The notes: generated from the letters alone by a model not told the origin. A DNA stretch of 64,000 nucleotides from Leucobacter tenebrionis (GCF_019884725.1 NZ_CP082322.1:1550001-1614000); one strand, 5' to 3'. Counted from the first letter of the stretch, positions 26,686-36,390 are shown. Numbers and translations: made by a program.

Positions 26686-27780
26686 CTATCGGGTTCCTGC
26701 GAACTCGGGGACCGGGGTGCGCGACGCGAACACGGTGGCTCCACTCGCCTGCTCGGCCTCGTGATCGGGACCCAGTGGAATCCCCGAGCGATCCCGCAGG
26801 CACAGCGTCGCCGCGCCGCCGAGAAGGGAGGCCGCGAGGAGATACCCCGAGACCGCGGCGGTCGTGCCGGTGGCGTCGAGCAGCATCTGCGCGATCATCG
26901 GTGCGAACGCACCGCCCAGGATCGCCCCGATCGCGTAGGTGATCGAGACGCCCGAGAAGCGGATGGAGGCGGGAAATATCTCGGAGTACCAGGAGGCCAG
27001 CGGACCGTACGTGAGACCGAGACTGGTCGAGATGAGGATCAGCGCGGCGTAGAGGCCGGGCAAACCTCCGTGGTCGACGAGCCAGAAGACCGGGAAGACG
27101 ACGAGGGCCTGCAGCGCGAAGCCGATGAGGAACGTGGCCCGCCGGCCGATCGCATCGGAGAGGCGTCCGGCGATGAGCGTCGAGAAGAACCATACGGCGG
27201 CCGCGACCGCTGCTGCGACGAGCACGGAGGTGGTGTCGAGGCTCTGCGCGTTGATCGCGTAGTTGTTGAGAAACCCGCCCGTCGTCATGTAGCCGAGGGT
27301 GCCGTTGCCCGCGAACACCAGCGCAGCGAGGATCACGAGGTGCCAGTGGTGCTTGAACAGCGTCAGGATCGGAACCCGAGTCTGCTTGCCGCGCTCCGCG
27401 ATCTCGGCGAAGACGGGGCTCTCATCGACCGAGCGGCGAATGACGAAACCGACGACGATGAGCACGATGCTCACGAGGAACGGCACTCGCCACCCCCACT
27501 GGAGGTACGCTTCGCCCGGGGAGACGAGGCCCGTCATGAGAGCCGTCATGCCCGACGCGAGGAGGAAGCCGAGCGGAACCCCGAGTTGCGGCCACGACCC
27601 GGCCCGGCCGCGGCGATTCGCGGGCGCGTGCTCGACGGCCATGAGCACCGCGCCGCCCCATTCCCCGCCGGCGGAGAGGCCCTGCAGGATGCGCAGGATG
27701 AGCAGCAGGATCGGTGCCGTGACGCCGATCTGAGCGTAGGTCGGCAGCAGGCCGATGAGCGTCGTCGCGGGTGAGGGCAT
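26686..27780 (-). pseudogene. MFS transporter (MHS family) lacking its N-terminal third
   Basis: The open frame encodes 364 residues with about nine membrane segments, beginning MPSPATTLIGLLPTYAQIGV. In full-length metabolite/H+ symporters this ATTLIGLLPTY segment occurs at about residue 100-110, so transmembrane segments 1-3 and the first RxGRR loop are missing. Downstream features (LQGLSAGGEWGGAVLMAVEH) are intact. The start codon lies directly against the start of a complete LysR gene on the other strand, with no promoter gap, so a deletion at this junction is the simplest reading. An assembly error is the alternative. Confidence 0.75.
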
Positions 27781-28698
27781 ATGGTCGACGTGAGCCTGCG
27801 GCAGCTGGAGCTGTTCGCCGCCCTCCCCAACTTCCCCACCCTCAGCGCTGCGGCATCGCATCTGCACATCTCGGAGTCCGCGCTGTCGCAGGCCATCACG
27901 AGCCTCGAGCGAGCGGTGGGAGAGCAGTTGTGCGTGCGCCGCAAGGCGCGCGGCCTCACCCTCACGCCGACGGGTCAGCAGTTCGCCCAGCAGGCGCGCC
28001 GGATCGTCGCCGACACGCAGGAGCTGGTGCTGGGCGCAGGGCGAGGTCAGGAGTTACGGGGGCCGGTGAAGCTCGGCTGCTACTACACCTTCGCCACGAA
28101 CGTGGTACCGGAGCTCCTCGAGGGTTTCCCCAAGCGGCACCCCGGGGTACACGTCGACGTCATGGTCGGCACCAATGAAGAACTGCTCTCCGCGCTCGAG
28201 GCGGGCCGCCTGGACGTGGCGCTCGTCTACGACGTGTCCCTGCCCGTCGGATACCGGCGCCGCCGAATCTACCCGACCGAGCTCGAGGTCCACCTGCATC
28301 CGGAACATCCGCTCGCATCCGCCGACACCGTGGATCTCCCGGATCTCGCCGCCGAACCATACATCCAGTTCGATGCGACCCCGGGCACCGTCAACGTCAC
28401 GGATGCCTTCGCCGCCCGCGGGCTCGAGCCCACGATCGAGGCCCGGGTCACGGAGATGGGCCTCGTCGAGGCGCTCGTCGGCCGCGGAGTCGGGTACGGG
28501 CTGCTCATGTGGCGGCCCAACACGCTTCCGATGAGCCCGGAGGGCCGACCGGTGGTCGTGCGACCGCTCGACCCGCCCGTCACCGTCACCCACGTGGTGG
28601 GCATCTGGCCCGAGGACATGAACCTCACTCCGCGCGCATCGTCCCTGCTCGACTTCGCCGAGGAGCGACTCGGCGCCCTCACCCCAGAGAGCCGGTGA
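27781..28698 (+). CDS. LysR family transcriptional regulator
   Basis: A 305-residue LysR protein. The N-terminal winged helix reads SLRQLELFAALPNFPTLSAA and SESALSQAITSLERAVGEQL, and the periplasmic-binding-like effector domain follows from about residue 90. It is divergent from the truncated transporter and FAD monooxygenase genes and would be expected to control aromatic catabolism. Its start codon abuts the transporter's first codon, so its own promoter must lie inside the transporter frame or has been lost. The last 20 bp overlap the convergent yeiH-type gene. Confidence 0.9.
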   Translation: MVDVSLRQLELFAALPNFPTLSAAASHLHISESALSQAITSLERAVGEQLCVRRKARGLTLTPTGQQFAQQARRIVADTQELVLGAGRGQELRGPVKLGCYYTFATNVVPELLEGFPKRHPGVHVDVMVGTNEELLSALEAGRLDVALVYDVSLPVGYRRRRIYPTELEVHLHPEHPLASADTVDLPDLAAEPYIQFDATPGTVNVTDAFAARGLEPTIEARVTEMGLVEALVGRGVGYGLLMWRPNTLPMSPEGRPVVVRPLDPPVTVTHVVGIWPEDMNLTPRASSLLDFAEERLGALTPESR

Positions 28699-29722
28699 GC
28701 GTCATCGCGACGAGCGTCGTCGCCGTGACGAGCAGGGAGAGCGCGGCGCCGAGCAGGAGCGGCCTGATGCCGGCGGTCCGGATCGCGCGCAGGTCCGTCG
28801 ACAGACCGATGCCCGCGAGCGCCGTCGCGACGAGGAACACGCTGACCGTCGTCAGGGTGTCGACGACGGACGGCGGGACGACGCCCGTCGAGGAGACGGC
28901 GGCGACGACCAGGAAGCCGACGAGGAACCAGGGCACGAGCAGCAACGCACGGCCCGGCGTCATCCGCCGGCCTCCCTCACCGCCGCGGCGCGCCTCCACG
29001 ACCGCGAGCCCCACGCTGATCGGGATGATCATCAGGGTGCGCACGAGCTTCACGACCACGGCAAAGCCGAGCGCCGAGGCGCTGAACACGCTCGCGGCCG
29101 CCACCACGGAGCTCGTGTCGTTGACCGCCGTGCCCGCGAAGAGCCCGAATGCGTGCGGCGTCATGCCGAAGGCCCGGCCGATCGCGGGAAAGGCCACGAC
29201 GGCGATGACGTTGAAGAGGAAGACCGTCGAGATCGCATAGGAGATGTCGGAGCTGCGCGCCCGGATCACGGGCGACACGGCCGCGATGGCCGAGGCACCG
29301 CAGATCCCGGTGCCGACGCCGATGAGGATCCGCAGGTCCCGGTCGACCCGCATGGCTCGGCCGATCCCCCACGCCGCGGCGAGGCACACGACGAGCGAGC
29401 TCAGCATCACCGGCAGCGATTCGGCGCCGACCCTGACGATGCTCGCGAGCGAGAGCTGCGCGCCCAGCAGCACGACCGCGCACTGCAGCACGAACTTGCC
29501 CGCGTAGCCGACTCCCGGCGCGAAACGAGCCGATGGCCGGCGCACGCACGCGACCGCGACGCCGATCACGACAGCGGGAATGGCCGAGCCGAGGAGGGGG
29601 ACGGCCTGCCCGATGACGGTCGCGACGACCGCGATCGCGGCGCAGACGAGCGCGCCCGGGAGCACCTCGCGCCCACGCGCTACGAGCCGGACCGGGAGTG
29701 TCGAGACGGGAGTGAGCTGCAT
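28679..29722 (-). CDS. YeiH/UPF0324 family putative sulfate or anion exporter
   Basis: A 347-residue protein with about ten membrane segments. Family-typical blocks include KFVLQCAVVLLGAQLSLASI, GTGICGASAIAAVSPVI and FGLFAGTAVNDTSSVVAAAS. Homologues are predicted anion exporters, frequently next to a LysR-type activator, as here (29807 onward, divergent with 84 bp between). The stop region overlaps the end of the preceding LysR gene. The transported anion is not established for this family. Confidence 0.87.
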   Translation of the reverse strand: MQLTPVSTLPVRLVARGREVLPGALVCAAIAVVATVIGQAVPLLGSAIPAVVIGVAVACVRRPSARFAPGVGYAGKFVLQCAVVLLGAQLSLASIVRVGAESLPVMLSSLVVCLAAAWGIGRAMRVDRDLRILIGVGTGICGASAIAAVSPVIRARSSDISYAISTVFLFNVIAVVAFPAIGRAFGMTPHAFGLFAGTAVNDTSSVVAAASVFSASALGFAVVVKLVRTLMIIPISVGLAVVEARRGGEGGRRMTPGRALLLVPWFLVGFLVVAAVSSTGVVPPSVVDTLTTVSVFLVATALAGIGLSTDLRAIRTAGIRPLLLGAALSLLVTATTLVAMTLTGSLG

Positions 29723-29806
29723 GCCTCCAGCCTGCCCTCACCGGGTGCCTGCGGGTAGCCGACAGGCGCTTGCCGGCCACAATCGGAGGTTGTACCCTGG
29801 GGCATC

Positions 29807-30733
29807 ATGCCCAGCCCCACACTCGCCGAGCTCCGTCTCCTCGACAGCGCCGTGCGGCTCGGCAGCTTCTCGGCGGCCGCCCGCGAGCTCGGCATATCCC
29901 AGCAGGCGGTCTCCTCGAGGATCCGGGGGCTCGAGCGGCTCGCGGGTGTCGAGCTCGTGCGACGCTCCCCCGCCGGTGTCGTGCCGACCGCCGACGGGGA
30001 CGCCGTGCTCGCTTGGGCGCGGGACGTGCTGGCGGCCGCCGATCGGCTCGACGAGGGCCTCGCGGGGCTCCGCGGCGCACCGGGCCGCACGCTGCGGGTC
30101 GCGGCGAGTCAGACGATCGCCGCGCACCTGCTCCCCGGGTGGCTCGTCGAGCTGAGGAACGCGCAGAGCATTGCGGGTCGGACCCCCGCGGAAACCGCGC
30201 TGCGCACGGCGAACAGCAGCGATGTCGTCGCGCTCGTGCGCGGCGGCGAGGCCGACCTCGGCTTCATCGAGTCACCTGAAGCGCCCGCGGACCTCGGGGC
30301 GGTCGCCGTGCGGCACGATCGTATGGTCGCCGCGGTCGCCCCCGAGCACCCGTGGGCGGAGCGCGCCTCGATCCTTCTCTCCGACCTCGCGACGATCGCG
30401 CTCGTCGCGCGCGAATCCGGCAGCGGCACCCGCGCGGCGTTCGAGGAGGCGGTCGTGCGCGCACTCGGCCGCGAACCGAATCCCCCGCTCGTCACGCTCG
30501 CGACGGAGGCCGCGGTGCGCTCGGCCGTCGCCCGAGGGGTCGCACCCGCCGTGCTCAGTGAGCTCACCGTGCACGACGATGTCAGGCTCGGGCGCATCCG
30601 CGCCATTCCTATCGCGCCGGGGCCGATCCGGCGACCGTTCACCGCGATCTGGCGGGGATCCCGCCGCGACCTCTCGGGTGTCAGGCGCGAGCTCGTCGCG
30701 ATCGCGGCTGCGTACGACGGCTCCGACGTATGA
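29807..30733 (+). CDS. LysR family regulator paired with the YeiH-type exporter
   Basis: A 308-residue LysR protein beginning MPSPTLAELRLLDSAVRLGS, with the recognition helix region GISQQAVSSRIRGLERLAGV. The C-terminal effector domain is of the CysB/YeiE type in general plan. It is divergently arranged with the yeiH-type gene, the classical layout in which the regulator activates its neighbour in response to a small molecule. Confidence 0.9.
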   Translation: MPSPTLAELRLLDSAVRLGSFSAAARELGISQQAVSSRIRGLERLAGVELVRRSPAGVVPTADGDAVLAWARDVLAAADRLDEGLAGLRGAPGRTLRVAASQTIAAHLLPGWLVELRNAQSIAGRTPAETALRTANSSDVVALVRGGEADLGFIESPEAPADLGAVAVRHDRMVAAVAPEHPWAERASILLSDLATIALVARESGSGTRAAFEEAVVRALGREPNPPLVTLATEAAVRSAVARGVAPAVLSELTVHDDVRLGRIRAIPIAPGPIRRPFTAIWRGSRRDLSGVRRELVAIAAAYDGSDV

Positions 30734-30784
30734 ACGGCCGTCGTCGACCGGCACGGCTGAGCCCGCGATCGCGCCGCCCGGCCG

Positions 30785-32143
30785 CTATTCGGCGGCGTCC
30801 ACGGCGTCGACCGCGAGCTCTGGCGGCTGCCGGCGGAACCCTCGGGTCGCGATCGCGAGGATCACGATCCCGACCCCCAGCCAGGCCGAGCCGAGCATGA
30901 TCGCGTGCACGTCGAGCTGCGTCAGCAGATATGCGATCACGATCATGCCGATCGCGGGGCACACGACGTAGAGCAGCACGCTGTGCGCGCGGCCCTCGCG
31001 CCGCTCCCGCATCCAATAGGCGATGACCGAGAGGTTCACCATGATGAAGGCGAGGAACGCCCCGAAGTTGATGAACGAGGTAGAGGTGGCGACGTCCATG
31101 AAGATGGCGATGAGCCCCACCGCGGCGATGGCGAGGATGCTGAGCACGGGGGTGCGGAAGCGCGGATGCAACCGACCGAAGAACGAGCGAGGGATCACGC
31201 CGTCGCGGCCCATGGCGTAGAGCAGGCGGCTCCCCGCAGCCTGCGCGGCGATGCCGGAGGTGAACTGCGCGATCACGAGAGCCGCGAGGAACACCGCTCC
31301 GAAGAAGGCGCCGCCGATGCGGTTCGCGATCTCGAACGCGGCGGCGTCGGGGTTCTCGAACGCGCCGCCCGGGTGGACCAATTGCACGGCGTACGAGACG
31401 ACCACGAAGATGCCGCCTCCGATGAGCGCGATGAGCATGATCGCCTTCGGCACAGTGCGCCGGGGCTCGATCGCCTCCTCCGTCAGCGTGGTCACGGCAT
31501 CGAAGCCCAGGAACGAGTAGGCGGCGATCGCCGCGCCGCCCGCGATTCCGGCCGCACCGGCGTCGATCCCGGTGAACGGCGTGGCACTCACGAGCCCCGC
31601 CGCGCCGTCGGTGCGCGCGACGTCCGCGAACGCGAGCACCACGAAGAAGACGATGACGAGGATCTGGAAGCTCATGAGCACGAGGTTCACCCGGTCGGCC
31701 ACCTTAATACCGATCACGTTGAGCACCGTCGTGATCATGATGAACGCGATGATCCAGACCGGCATCGGCACGGCCGGGAACTGCGCCTGGAGGTACGAGC
31801 CGCCGATCAGCCAGATCACCATCGGCAGGAACAGGTAGTCGAGCATGGTCGCCCAGCCGACGAGGAACCCGACGCGGCCGTCAATCGTGCGTCGGACGTA
31901 GGTGTACGCCGAGCCCGCCACGGGGAACGCCGCGGCCATCCGGCCGTAGCTGTTCGCGGTGAAGAGCATGGCGACGAGTGCGAACAGGTAGGCGCTCGCG
32001 CTCGCGCCTCCAGTCTCCGAGGCGATGACACCGAAGATGCCCAGCACGATGAGCGGGGTGAGGTAGGCCAGTCCGAAGATGACGAGCGAGGGCAACCGCA
32101 GGGTGCGGCTGAGGCTCGGCGGTGCAGCGGCGGATGTCGACAT
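30785..32143 (-). CDS. APC family amino-acid permease
   Basis: A 452-residue permease with 12 predicted membrane segments. I start at the ATG at 32143 because CGGAG lies upstream and the protein then opens with a short hydrophilic tail before LVIFGLAYLTPLIVLG; the longer open frame adds 55 residues of Arg-rich nonsense. SFLGFDAVTTLTEEA at about the middle is the conserved APC motif. The preceding gene is a nitrilase-family hydrolase and a GntR gene is divergent to that, suggesting uptake and cleavage of an amide or amine compound. Confidence 0.9.
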   Translation of the reverse strand: MSTSAAAPPSLSRTLRLPSLVIFGLAYLTPLIVLGIFGVIASETGGASASAYLFALVAMLFTANSYGRMAAAFPVAGSAYTYVRRTIDGRVGFLVGWATMLDYLFLPMVIWLIGGSYLQAQFPAVPMPVWIIAFIMITTVLNVIGIKVADRVNLVLMSFQILVIVFFVVLAFADVARTDGAAGLVSATPFTGIDAGAAGIAGGAAIAAYSFLGFDAVTTLTEEAIEPRRTVPKAIMLIALIGGGIFVVVSYAVQLVHPGGAFENPDAAAFEIANRIGGAFFGAVFLAALVIAQFTSGIAAQAAGSRLLYAMGRDGVIPRSFFGRLHPRFRTPVLSILAIAAVGLIAIFMDVATSTSFINFGAFLAFIMVNLSVIAYWMRERREGRAHSVLLYVVCPAIGMIVIAYLLTQLDVHAIMLGSAWLGVGIVILAIATRGFRRQPPELAVDAVDAAE

Positions 32144-32202
32144 GGGTACTCCGTTGTTCCAATCGGGGGGGGTGGCTCCCTGGCCTGGACGGCCGGGAGA
32201 GG

Positions 32203-33099
32203 TCAATGCGATGCGGACCCGGATCCGGGCGCCCAGCGCCCGGGATCGATCCGTCCTTCGTACATCGGCAGCGGGACGGGATCGTCGCCGGGCAGGAACT
32301 GCGCCCACGGTCGGTTCGTGCCGCTCGTGCCGTCGCGACGCACGCCGATCACACGGTCGGGGTCGAAGCGGACGACGAGGGTGTCCTCCCCCAGGCCGGC
32401 CTCGCCGATGACCCAGCCCTCAGGATCCACCGCGATGCTGCGGCCTCGGCCCACGGGCTCCGCACAGTTCACGCTGAACACGTACACCTGGTTGACGATG
32501 GCGTTCGCCCTGGCGAGCACCAGCTCCTGCTCGCGGTCCTGGCTCGTCGTCTTCACGACGTTGACGATGGCGTCGGCCCCGAGCCAGGCGAGCTGTCTGC
32601 TGTGCTCTGGGAACCAGGCGTCATAGCAGTTGGAGAGCCCGATCGACCCGTGGCAGCCGCCGCCGTCCTCGAGCTCGGCCACCACGAAGTCCGTACCGGG
32701 CCGGTGGGGCTCGAAAGGACGCCAGGGAAACATCTTGCGATAGTGAGCCCGAAGCGTCCCCTCCGGGTCGAAGAGCAGCTCGGTGTTGAAGTATCCGTCC
32801 CCCGCGCGCTCGCCGATGCTGCCCGGGACGAGCCAGATGCCATGCTCGGCGGCGACGGACCCGAGTTCCGTGACGAACGGGTCATCGAGGGCTACTGCGG
32901 CGGCCTCGAGCACCTCGGCGCGCTCGGCCTCTGGGAGGTGCCCCGCGTCGTGCAGGTGCATCTCCGGGTAGACGAGCATCTCGATCTCCGGATGGGCCCC
33001 GAGCGTGCGCGCGACATCGTCGCGGAAAGCACCGAGGCTCCGACCGACGGGGAGCGGTGCCCGCTGAGCGAGCCCGATCACAAGCACTCCGCGGTCCAT
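32203..33099 (-). CDS. Carbon-nitrogen hydrolase (nitrilase superfamily)
   Basis: A 298-residue enzyme with the expected catalytic triad: E46 in MLVYPEMHL, K122 in YRKMFPW and C158 in GLSNCYDAWFPE. Members hydrolyse amides, N-carbamoyl compounds or nitriles. The gene is followed by an APC permease and faces a GntR regulator, so it probably acts on a substrate brought in by that permease. The divergent gap of 85 bp carries three TTGATCA repeats. Confidence 0.9.
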   Translation of the reverse strand: MDRGVLVIGLAQRAPLPVGRSLGAFRDDVARTLGAHPEIEMLVYPEMHLHDAGHLPEAERAEVLEAAAVALDDPFVTELGSVAAEHGIWLVPGSIGERAGDGYFNTELLFDPEGTLRAHYRKMFPWRPFEPHRPGTDFVVAELEDGGGCHGSIGLSNCYDAWFPEHSRQLAWLGADAIVNVVKTTSQDREQELVLARANAIVNQVYVFSVNCAEPVGRGRSIAVDPEGWVIGEAGLGEDTLVVRFDPDRVIGVRRDGTSGTNRPWAQFLPGDDPVPLPMYEGRIDPGRWAPGSGSASH

Positions 33100-33122
33100 C
33101 GCCGGCCTCCCTGATATGTGAA

Positions 33123-33153
33123 TTGATCAACTTGAACTTGATCAGTTTGATCA
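33123..33153. promoter_or_regulatory. Three TTGATCA repeats, candidate GntR operator region
   Basis: TTGATCA occurs at 33123, 33138 and 33147, in an AT-rich patch unusual for this genome, between the nitrilase start (33099) and the GntR start (33185). Each copy contains a TGATCA palindrome. Repeated symmetric elements in a regulator's own divergent promoter are a typical operator arrangement. Confidence 0.45.
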
Positions 33154-33184
33154 GTATATGTGGCCGGCTCGGTAGACTCAAGCC

Positions 33185-33937
33185 ATGCCCGTCGCCCCTT
33201 CCGCTTCCAACGACGATGCCGTCGACCTCGCGCTCTTCACGGCGCCCGGCGCGGCCGCCGTCACGCGTTTGTCGGCGGTGGAGACCGTCCGCGCGCGGAT
33301 TCTGCTCTCGATCGAGCACGCGCTGCTCGCTCCGGGAAGCCGGCTTCCCCGCACGGAGCTGATCGCCGCAGGTCTCGAAGTCAGCTCGATCACGGCGAGG
33401 CGCGCGCTCGAAAGCCTCGTCACGGACGGCGTACTCGTGCGTCGCCCAGGGCGCGGTGGCGGCACCTTTGTCTCGGATGCCCCCCCGCGCCTGCAGGACT
33501 CGTCCGTCTCGGCGTATCGGGCCGACGAGCAAGCGATCCGGAGTCTCATCGACCAGCGGAGCCTCATGGAGAGCGCCATCGCGCACGAGGCCGCACTGCG
33601 CGCCGCAGACGAGCAGTGCGATGAGCTCGAGGCCCTGATCGACCAGTCGCAGCGGGCCGCCGACTGGATGGAGCACCACGTGCCCGACGTCCGATTCCAC
33701 CATCTCGTCGCGGAGATGAGCGGAATCCAGGAGGTGCCGGCCTACCTCGCCGTGTATGAGGCGCTTCTCCGGTACTTCGTCCCCTACCCTCAGGAGCAGC
33801 TCGAAACCGGCCGCGATGAGCACCGCGCGCTCGTCGCCGCGTTCCGGGACCGCGATCCGGTGGCCGCGGTGGCGGTGACCCGGGCGCACGTCGGCTCGCT
33901 GCGGCGGGAGATGTTCGTCGGGCTCCAGCAGCGCTGA
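33185..33937 (+). CDS. GntR family regulator, FadR subfamily
   Basis: A 250-residue regulator. The winged helix (about residues 35-95) contains SRLPRTELIAAGLEVSSITA followed by the wing sequence DGVLVRRPGRGGGTFV. The helical FCD domain has candidate metal/ligand histidines in VRFHHLVAEMSG and later TRAHVGSLR. It is divergent from the nitrilase/APC permease operon and likely represses it until its ligand is present. Confidence 0.92.
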   Translation: MPVAPSASNDDAVDLALFTAPGAAAVTRLSAVETVRARILLSIEHALLAPGSRLPRTELIAAGLEVSSITARRALESLVTDGVLVRRPGRGGGTFVSDAPPRLQDSSVSAYRADEQAIRSLIDQRSLMESAIAHEAALRAADEQCDELEALIDQSQRAADWMEHHVPDVRFHHLVAEMSGIQEVPAYLAVYEALLRYFVPYPQEQLETGRDEHRALVAAFRDRDPVAAVAVTRAHVGSLRREMFVGLQQR

Positions 33938-33952
33938 GCCCCCGGACGCGCC

Positions 33953-35329
33953 CTACTCCGCGCGGGCGATGCGGGTCATCTCGTCGCGAGGCACGACCTT
34001 GATGCGGGTGCGGCCCGCTTGCTCGCCGAGCCCGAGCTCGTGCTCGTCGAGCCGGTGCCAGCCCTCGATCGTGGTGTAGGGCACCTCGCGCGCGTGCAGC
34101 AGCTCGGGGATCGCCTCGATCTCGGGGGCCTCCGGCTGCCACCAGCTCTCGCGATCCTCGATGAGGCACTCGAGCGTCTCCATCGCGTCGCTCTTGGTGT
34201 GACCGATGAGCCCCACGGGGCCGCGCTTGATCCAGCCCGTCGCGTAGACGCCCGGGATCTGCTCGCCCTCGAGATCCTGCACCCGCCCCTGCGAGTTCGG
34301 GATCACGCCGCGGGCGTCGTCGAAGGGGATCTCGTCGAGCGGCGATCCGAAGTAGCCGACGGCCCGGTAGAGCGACTGCATGGGGATCACCTCGAACTCG
34401 CCCGTGTCGACGATCCCGCCCTGCCCGTCGGGCGCGGTGCGCTCGATCTTGAGCCCCGCCACGCGACCGTCCTCGACGACCACCTCGACGGGCTTCGACC
34501 AGAAATGCAGGTGCAGGCGCCGCGACGAGGCCTCGGTCTCCCCGGCCTCGCGCTGCCGCTGCTCGGCGCGCCACTTGTCCATGATGCGGGTCATCACCAC
34601 GACCTGCTTGTTCTTCGACAGAGTCTCGTCGGCGTAGGCGTCGTCGACGTCGAAGTCGCGCTCGTCGATCACCATGTCGACGTCCCGCACCTCGCCGAGC
34701 TCGCGCAGCTCGAGCGGGGTGAACTTCACGTACTTCGGGCCGCGACGGCCGAAGAGATGCAGCTCCTCGATGGGGTTCTGCTTGAGCCCCTGGTAGACGT
34801 TGTCGGGGATCTCGGTCGGCAGCAGATCGTCGGCGTGCTTGATCAGCATGCGCGAGATGTCGAGCGCCACGTTGCCGTTGCCGACCACACCGACCGACTG
34901 CGCCTCGAGCGGCCAGGTGCGCGGCACATCGGGGTGCCCGTCGAACCAGCTCACGAAGTCGGCGGCGCCGTAGGAGCCCTCGGCGTCGATCCCGGGGATG
35001 TTCAGCGAGGCGTCGCGGATCGCCCCCGTCGCGAAGATCACCGCGTTGTAGTGCCGCTTGAGATCCGCCAGGGTGATGTCCTGCCCGTACCGCACGTTGC
35101 CGAAGTAGCGGATGTCGCCGCTGTCGAGCACCTCTCGGAGAGCCGTGATGATGCCCTTGATGCGCGGGTGGTCGGGCGAGACGCCGTAACGCACCAGACC
35201 GTAGGGCGCGGGCAGCTGCTCGAAGAGGTCGATCTCCACCTCGAAGTCGCGCTCCGCCTTCAGCAGCAGATCGGCCGCGTAGATCCCGGCCGGGCCCGCC
35301 CCCACGATCGCCAGTCGCATCTTGCTCAT
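33953..35329 (-). CDS. fprA: Ferredoxin/adrenodoxin-NADP reductase (FprA type)
   Basis: A 458-residue flavoprotein of the eukaryote-type adrenodoxin reductase family, beginning MSKMRLAIVGAGPAGIYAAD. Landmarks are PAPYGLVRYGVSPDHPRIKG, the NADPH-binding GNGNVALDISRML, and ATGWIKRGPVGLIGHTKSD at the C-terminal FAD site. It passes electrons between NADPH and ferredoxin. The gene lies 2 bp after the polyprenyl diphosphate synthase stop, at the end of the operon menG-polyprenyl synthase-fprA. Confidence 0.93.
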   Translation of the reverse strand: MSKMRLAIVGAGPAGIYAADLLLKAERDFEVEIDLFEQLPAPYGLVRYGVSPDHPRIKGIITALREVLDSGDIRYFGNVRYGQDITLADLKRHYNAVIFATGAIRDASLNIPGIDAEGSYGAADFVSWFDGHPDVPRTWPLEAQSVGVVGNGNVALDISRMLIKHADDLLPTEIPDNVYQGLKQNPIEELHLFGRRGPKYVKFTPLELRELGEVRDVDMVIDERDFDVDDAYADETLSKNKQVVVMTRIMDKWRAEQRQREAGETEASSRRLHLHFWSKPVEVVVEDGRVAGLKIERTAPDGQGGIVDTGEFEVIPMQSLYRAVGYFGSPLDEIPFDDARGVIPNSQGRVQDLEGEQIPGVYATGWIKRGPVGLIGHTKSDAMETLECLIEDRESWWQPEAPEIEAIPELLHAREVPYTTIEGWHRLDEHELGLGEQAGRTRIKVVPRDEMTRIARAE

Positions 35330-35331
35330 TC

Positions 35332-36390
35332 TCAGCCTTCCCTGTTCACGATCGAATCCGCCATGCGCTCGAGTGCGCGCCGCACCGACGACTTCGGCAG
35401 CACGCCGAGCACCGACTTCGCTTCCTCGGCCCAGCGGTGCGCGGTGGCCTCGGTCTCGCGCGTCGCCTCGTGCGCGCGGAGCTGCTCGACCTCGGGATCG
35501 AGCACGCCGGGATCCGCCCCCTCGCGGATCGCCGCGACTCCGGCGTCGATCCGCCCGAGCAGCTCGGCATCGGCGGGATTGCCCGCGGCGGCGCTCTGCT
35601 GCAGCAGCAGCAGCGGCAGCGTCGCCACGCCGGCCCGCAGGTCCGTGCCCGCGCGCTTGCCCGTCTGCTCCTTCTTGGGCGACAGGTCGATCACGTCGTC
35701 GATGAGCTGGAAGGCCACACCGATGCGCTCGCCGTACTCCATCACCGGATCGGCGTACTCGGAGGGAGCCCCGCCGAACATCACCCCCATACGGGCCGCG
35801 GTCGCGATGAGCGCGCCGGTCTTGTCGGCGAGCACCTGGATGTAGTGGGCGATCGGCTCATCGCCCTCCTGCGGGCCCACCGTCTCGTGCAGTTGGCCCA
35901 GGCAGAGGCGCTCGAAGGTGCGGGCCTGCAGCAGGATCGCTTCCTCGCCCATCCCCGACACGAGCGAGGACGCGCGCGCGAAGAGCAGGTCGCCGGCGAG
36001 GATCGCCACCGAGTTCGACCACACCGTCTGCGCGGCAGGCACACCGCGGCGCAGCTTCGCGTCGTCCATCACGTCGTCGTGGTACAGCGACGCGAGATGC
36101 GTCATCTCGATCGCCTGCGCGGCGCGGCGCACCTGATCGTTCGGGCCGCTGCCGAGCTCGCTCGTGAGCAGGGTGAGCATAGGGCGGATCCGCTTGCCGC
36201 CCGCCTCCATCAGATAGCGAGCGGGGGCGTCGGCCACGGGCGAGGCGAAGCGCAGGTGCTCCGTCAGCTCGACCTCGATCTGCTCGAGCTGCTCCTGCAG
36301 CTCCTTCGCGTGACGACGATCCTGCGCCCCCCTGAACAGGCGCATGGGCAACGCCTGGGTGGCCGTGTCTTCGGCAATGGAACGGCTCAC
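35332..36390 (-). CDS. Polyprenyl diphosphate synthase for the menaquinone side chain
   Basis: A 352-residue trans-prenyltransferase. The two Asp-rich metal sites are LYHDDVMDDA and FQLIDDVIDL, and GGKRIRPMLTLLTSELG is the conserved N-terminal element. Its start overlaps the menG stop, so it most likely makes the long isoprenoid tail attached by MenA. The product length (for example octa- to undecaprenyl) cannot be read from the sequence. Confidence 0.9.
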   Translation of the reverse strand: MSRSIAEDTATQALPMRLFRGAQDRRHAKELQEQLEQIEVELTEHLRFASPVADAPARYLMEAGGKRIRPMLTLLTSELGSGPNDQVRRAAQAIEMTHLASLYHDDVMDDAKLRRGVPAAQTVWSNSVAILAGDLLFARASSLVSGMGEEAILLQARTFERLCLGQLHETVGPQEGDEPIAHYIQVLADKTGALIATAARMGVMFGGAPSEYADPVMEYGERIGVAFQLIDDVIDLSPKKEQTGKRAGTDLRAGVATLPLLLLQQSAAAGNPADAELLGRIDAGVAAIREGADPGVLDPEVEQLRAHEATRETEATAHRWAEEAKSVLGVLPKSSVRRALERMADSIVNREG

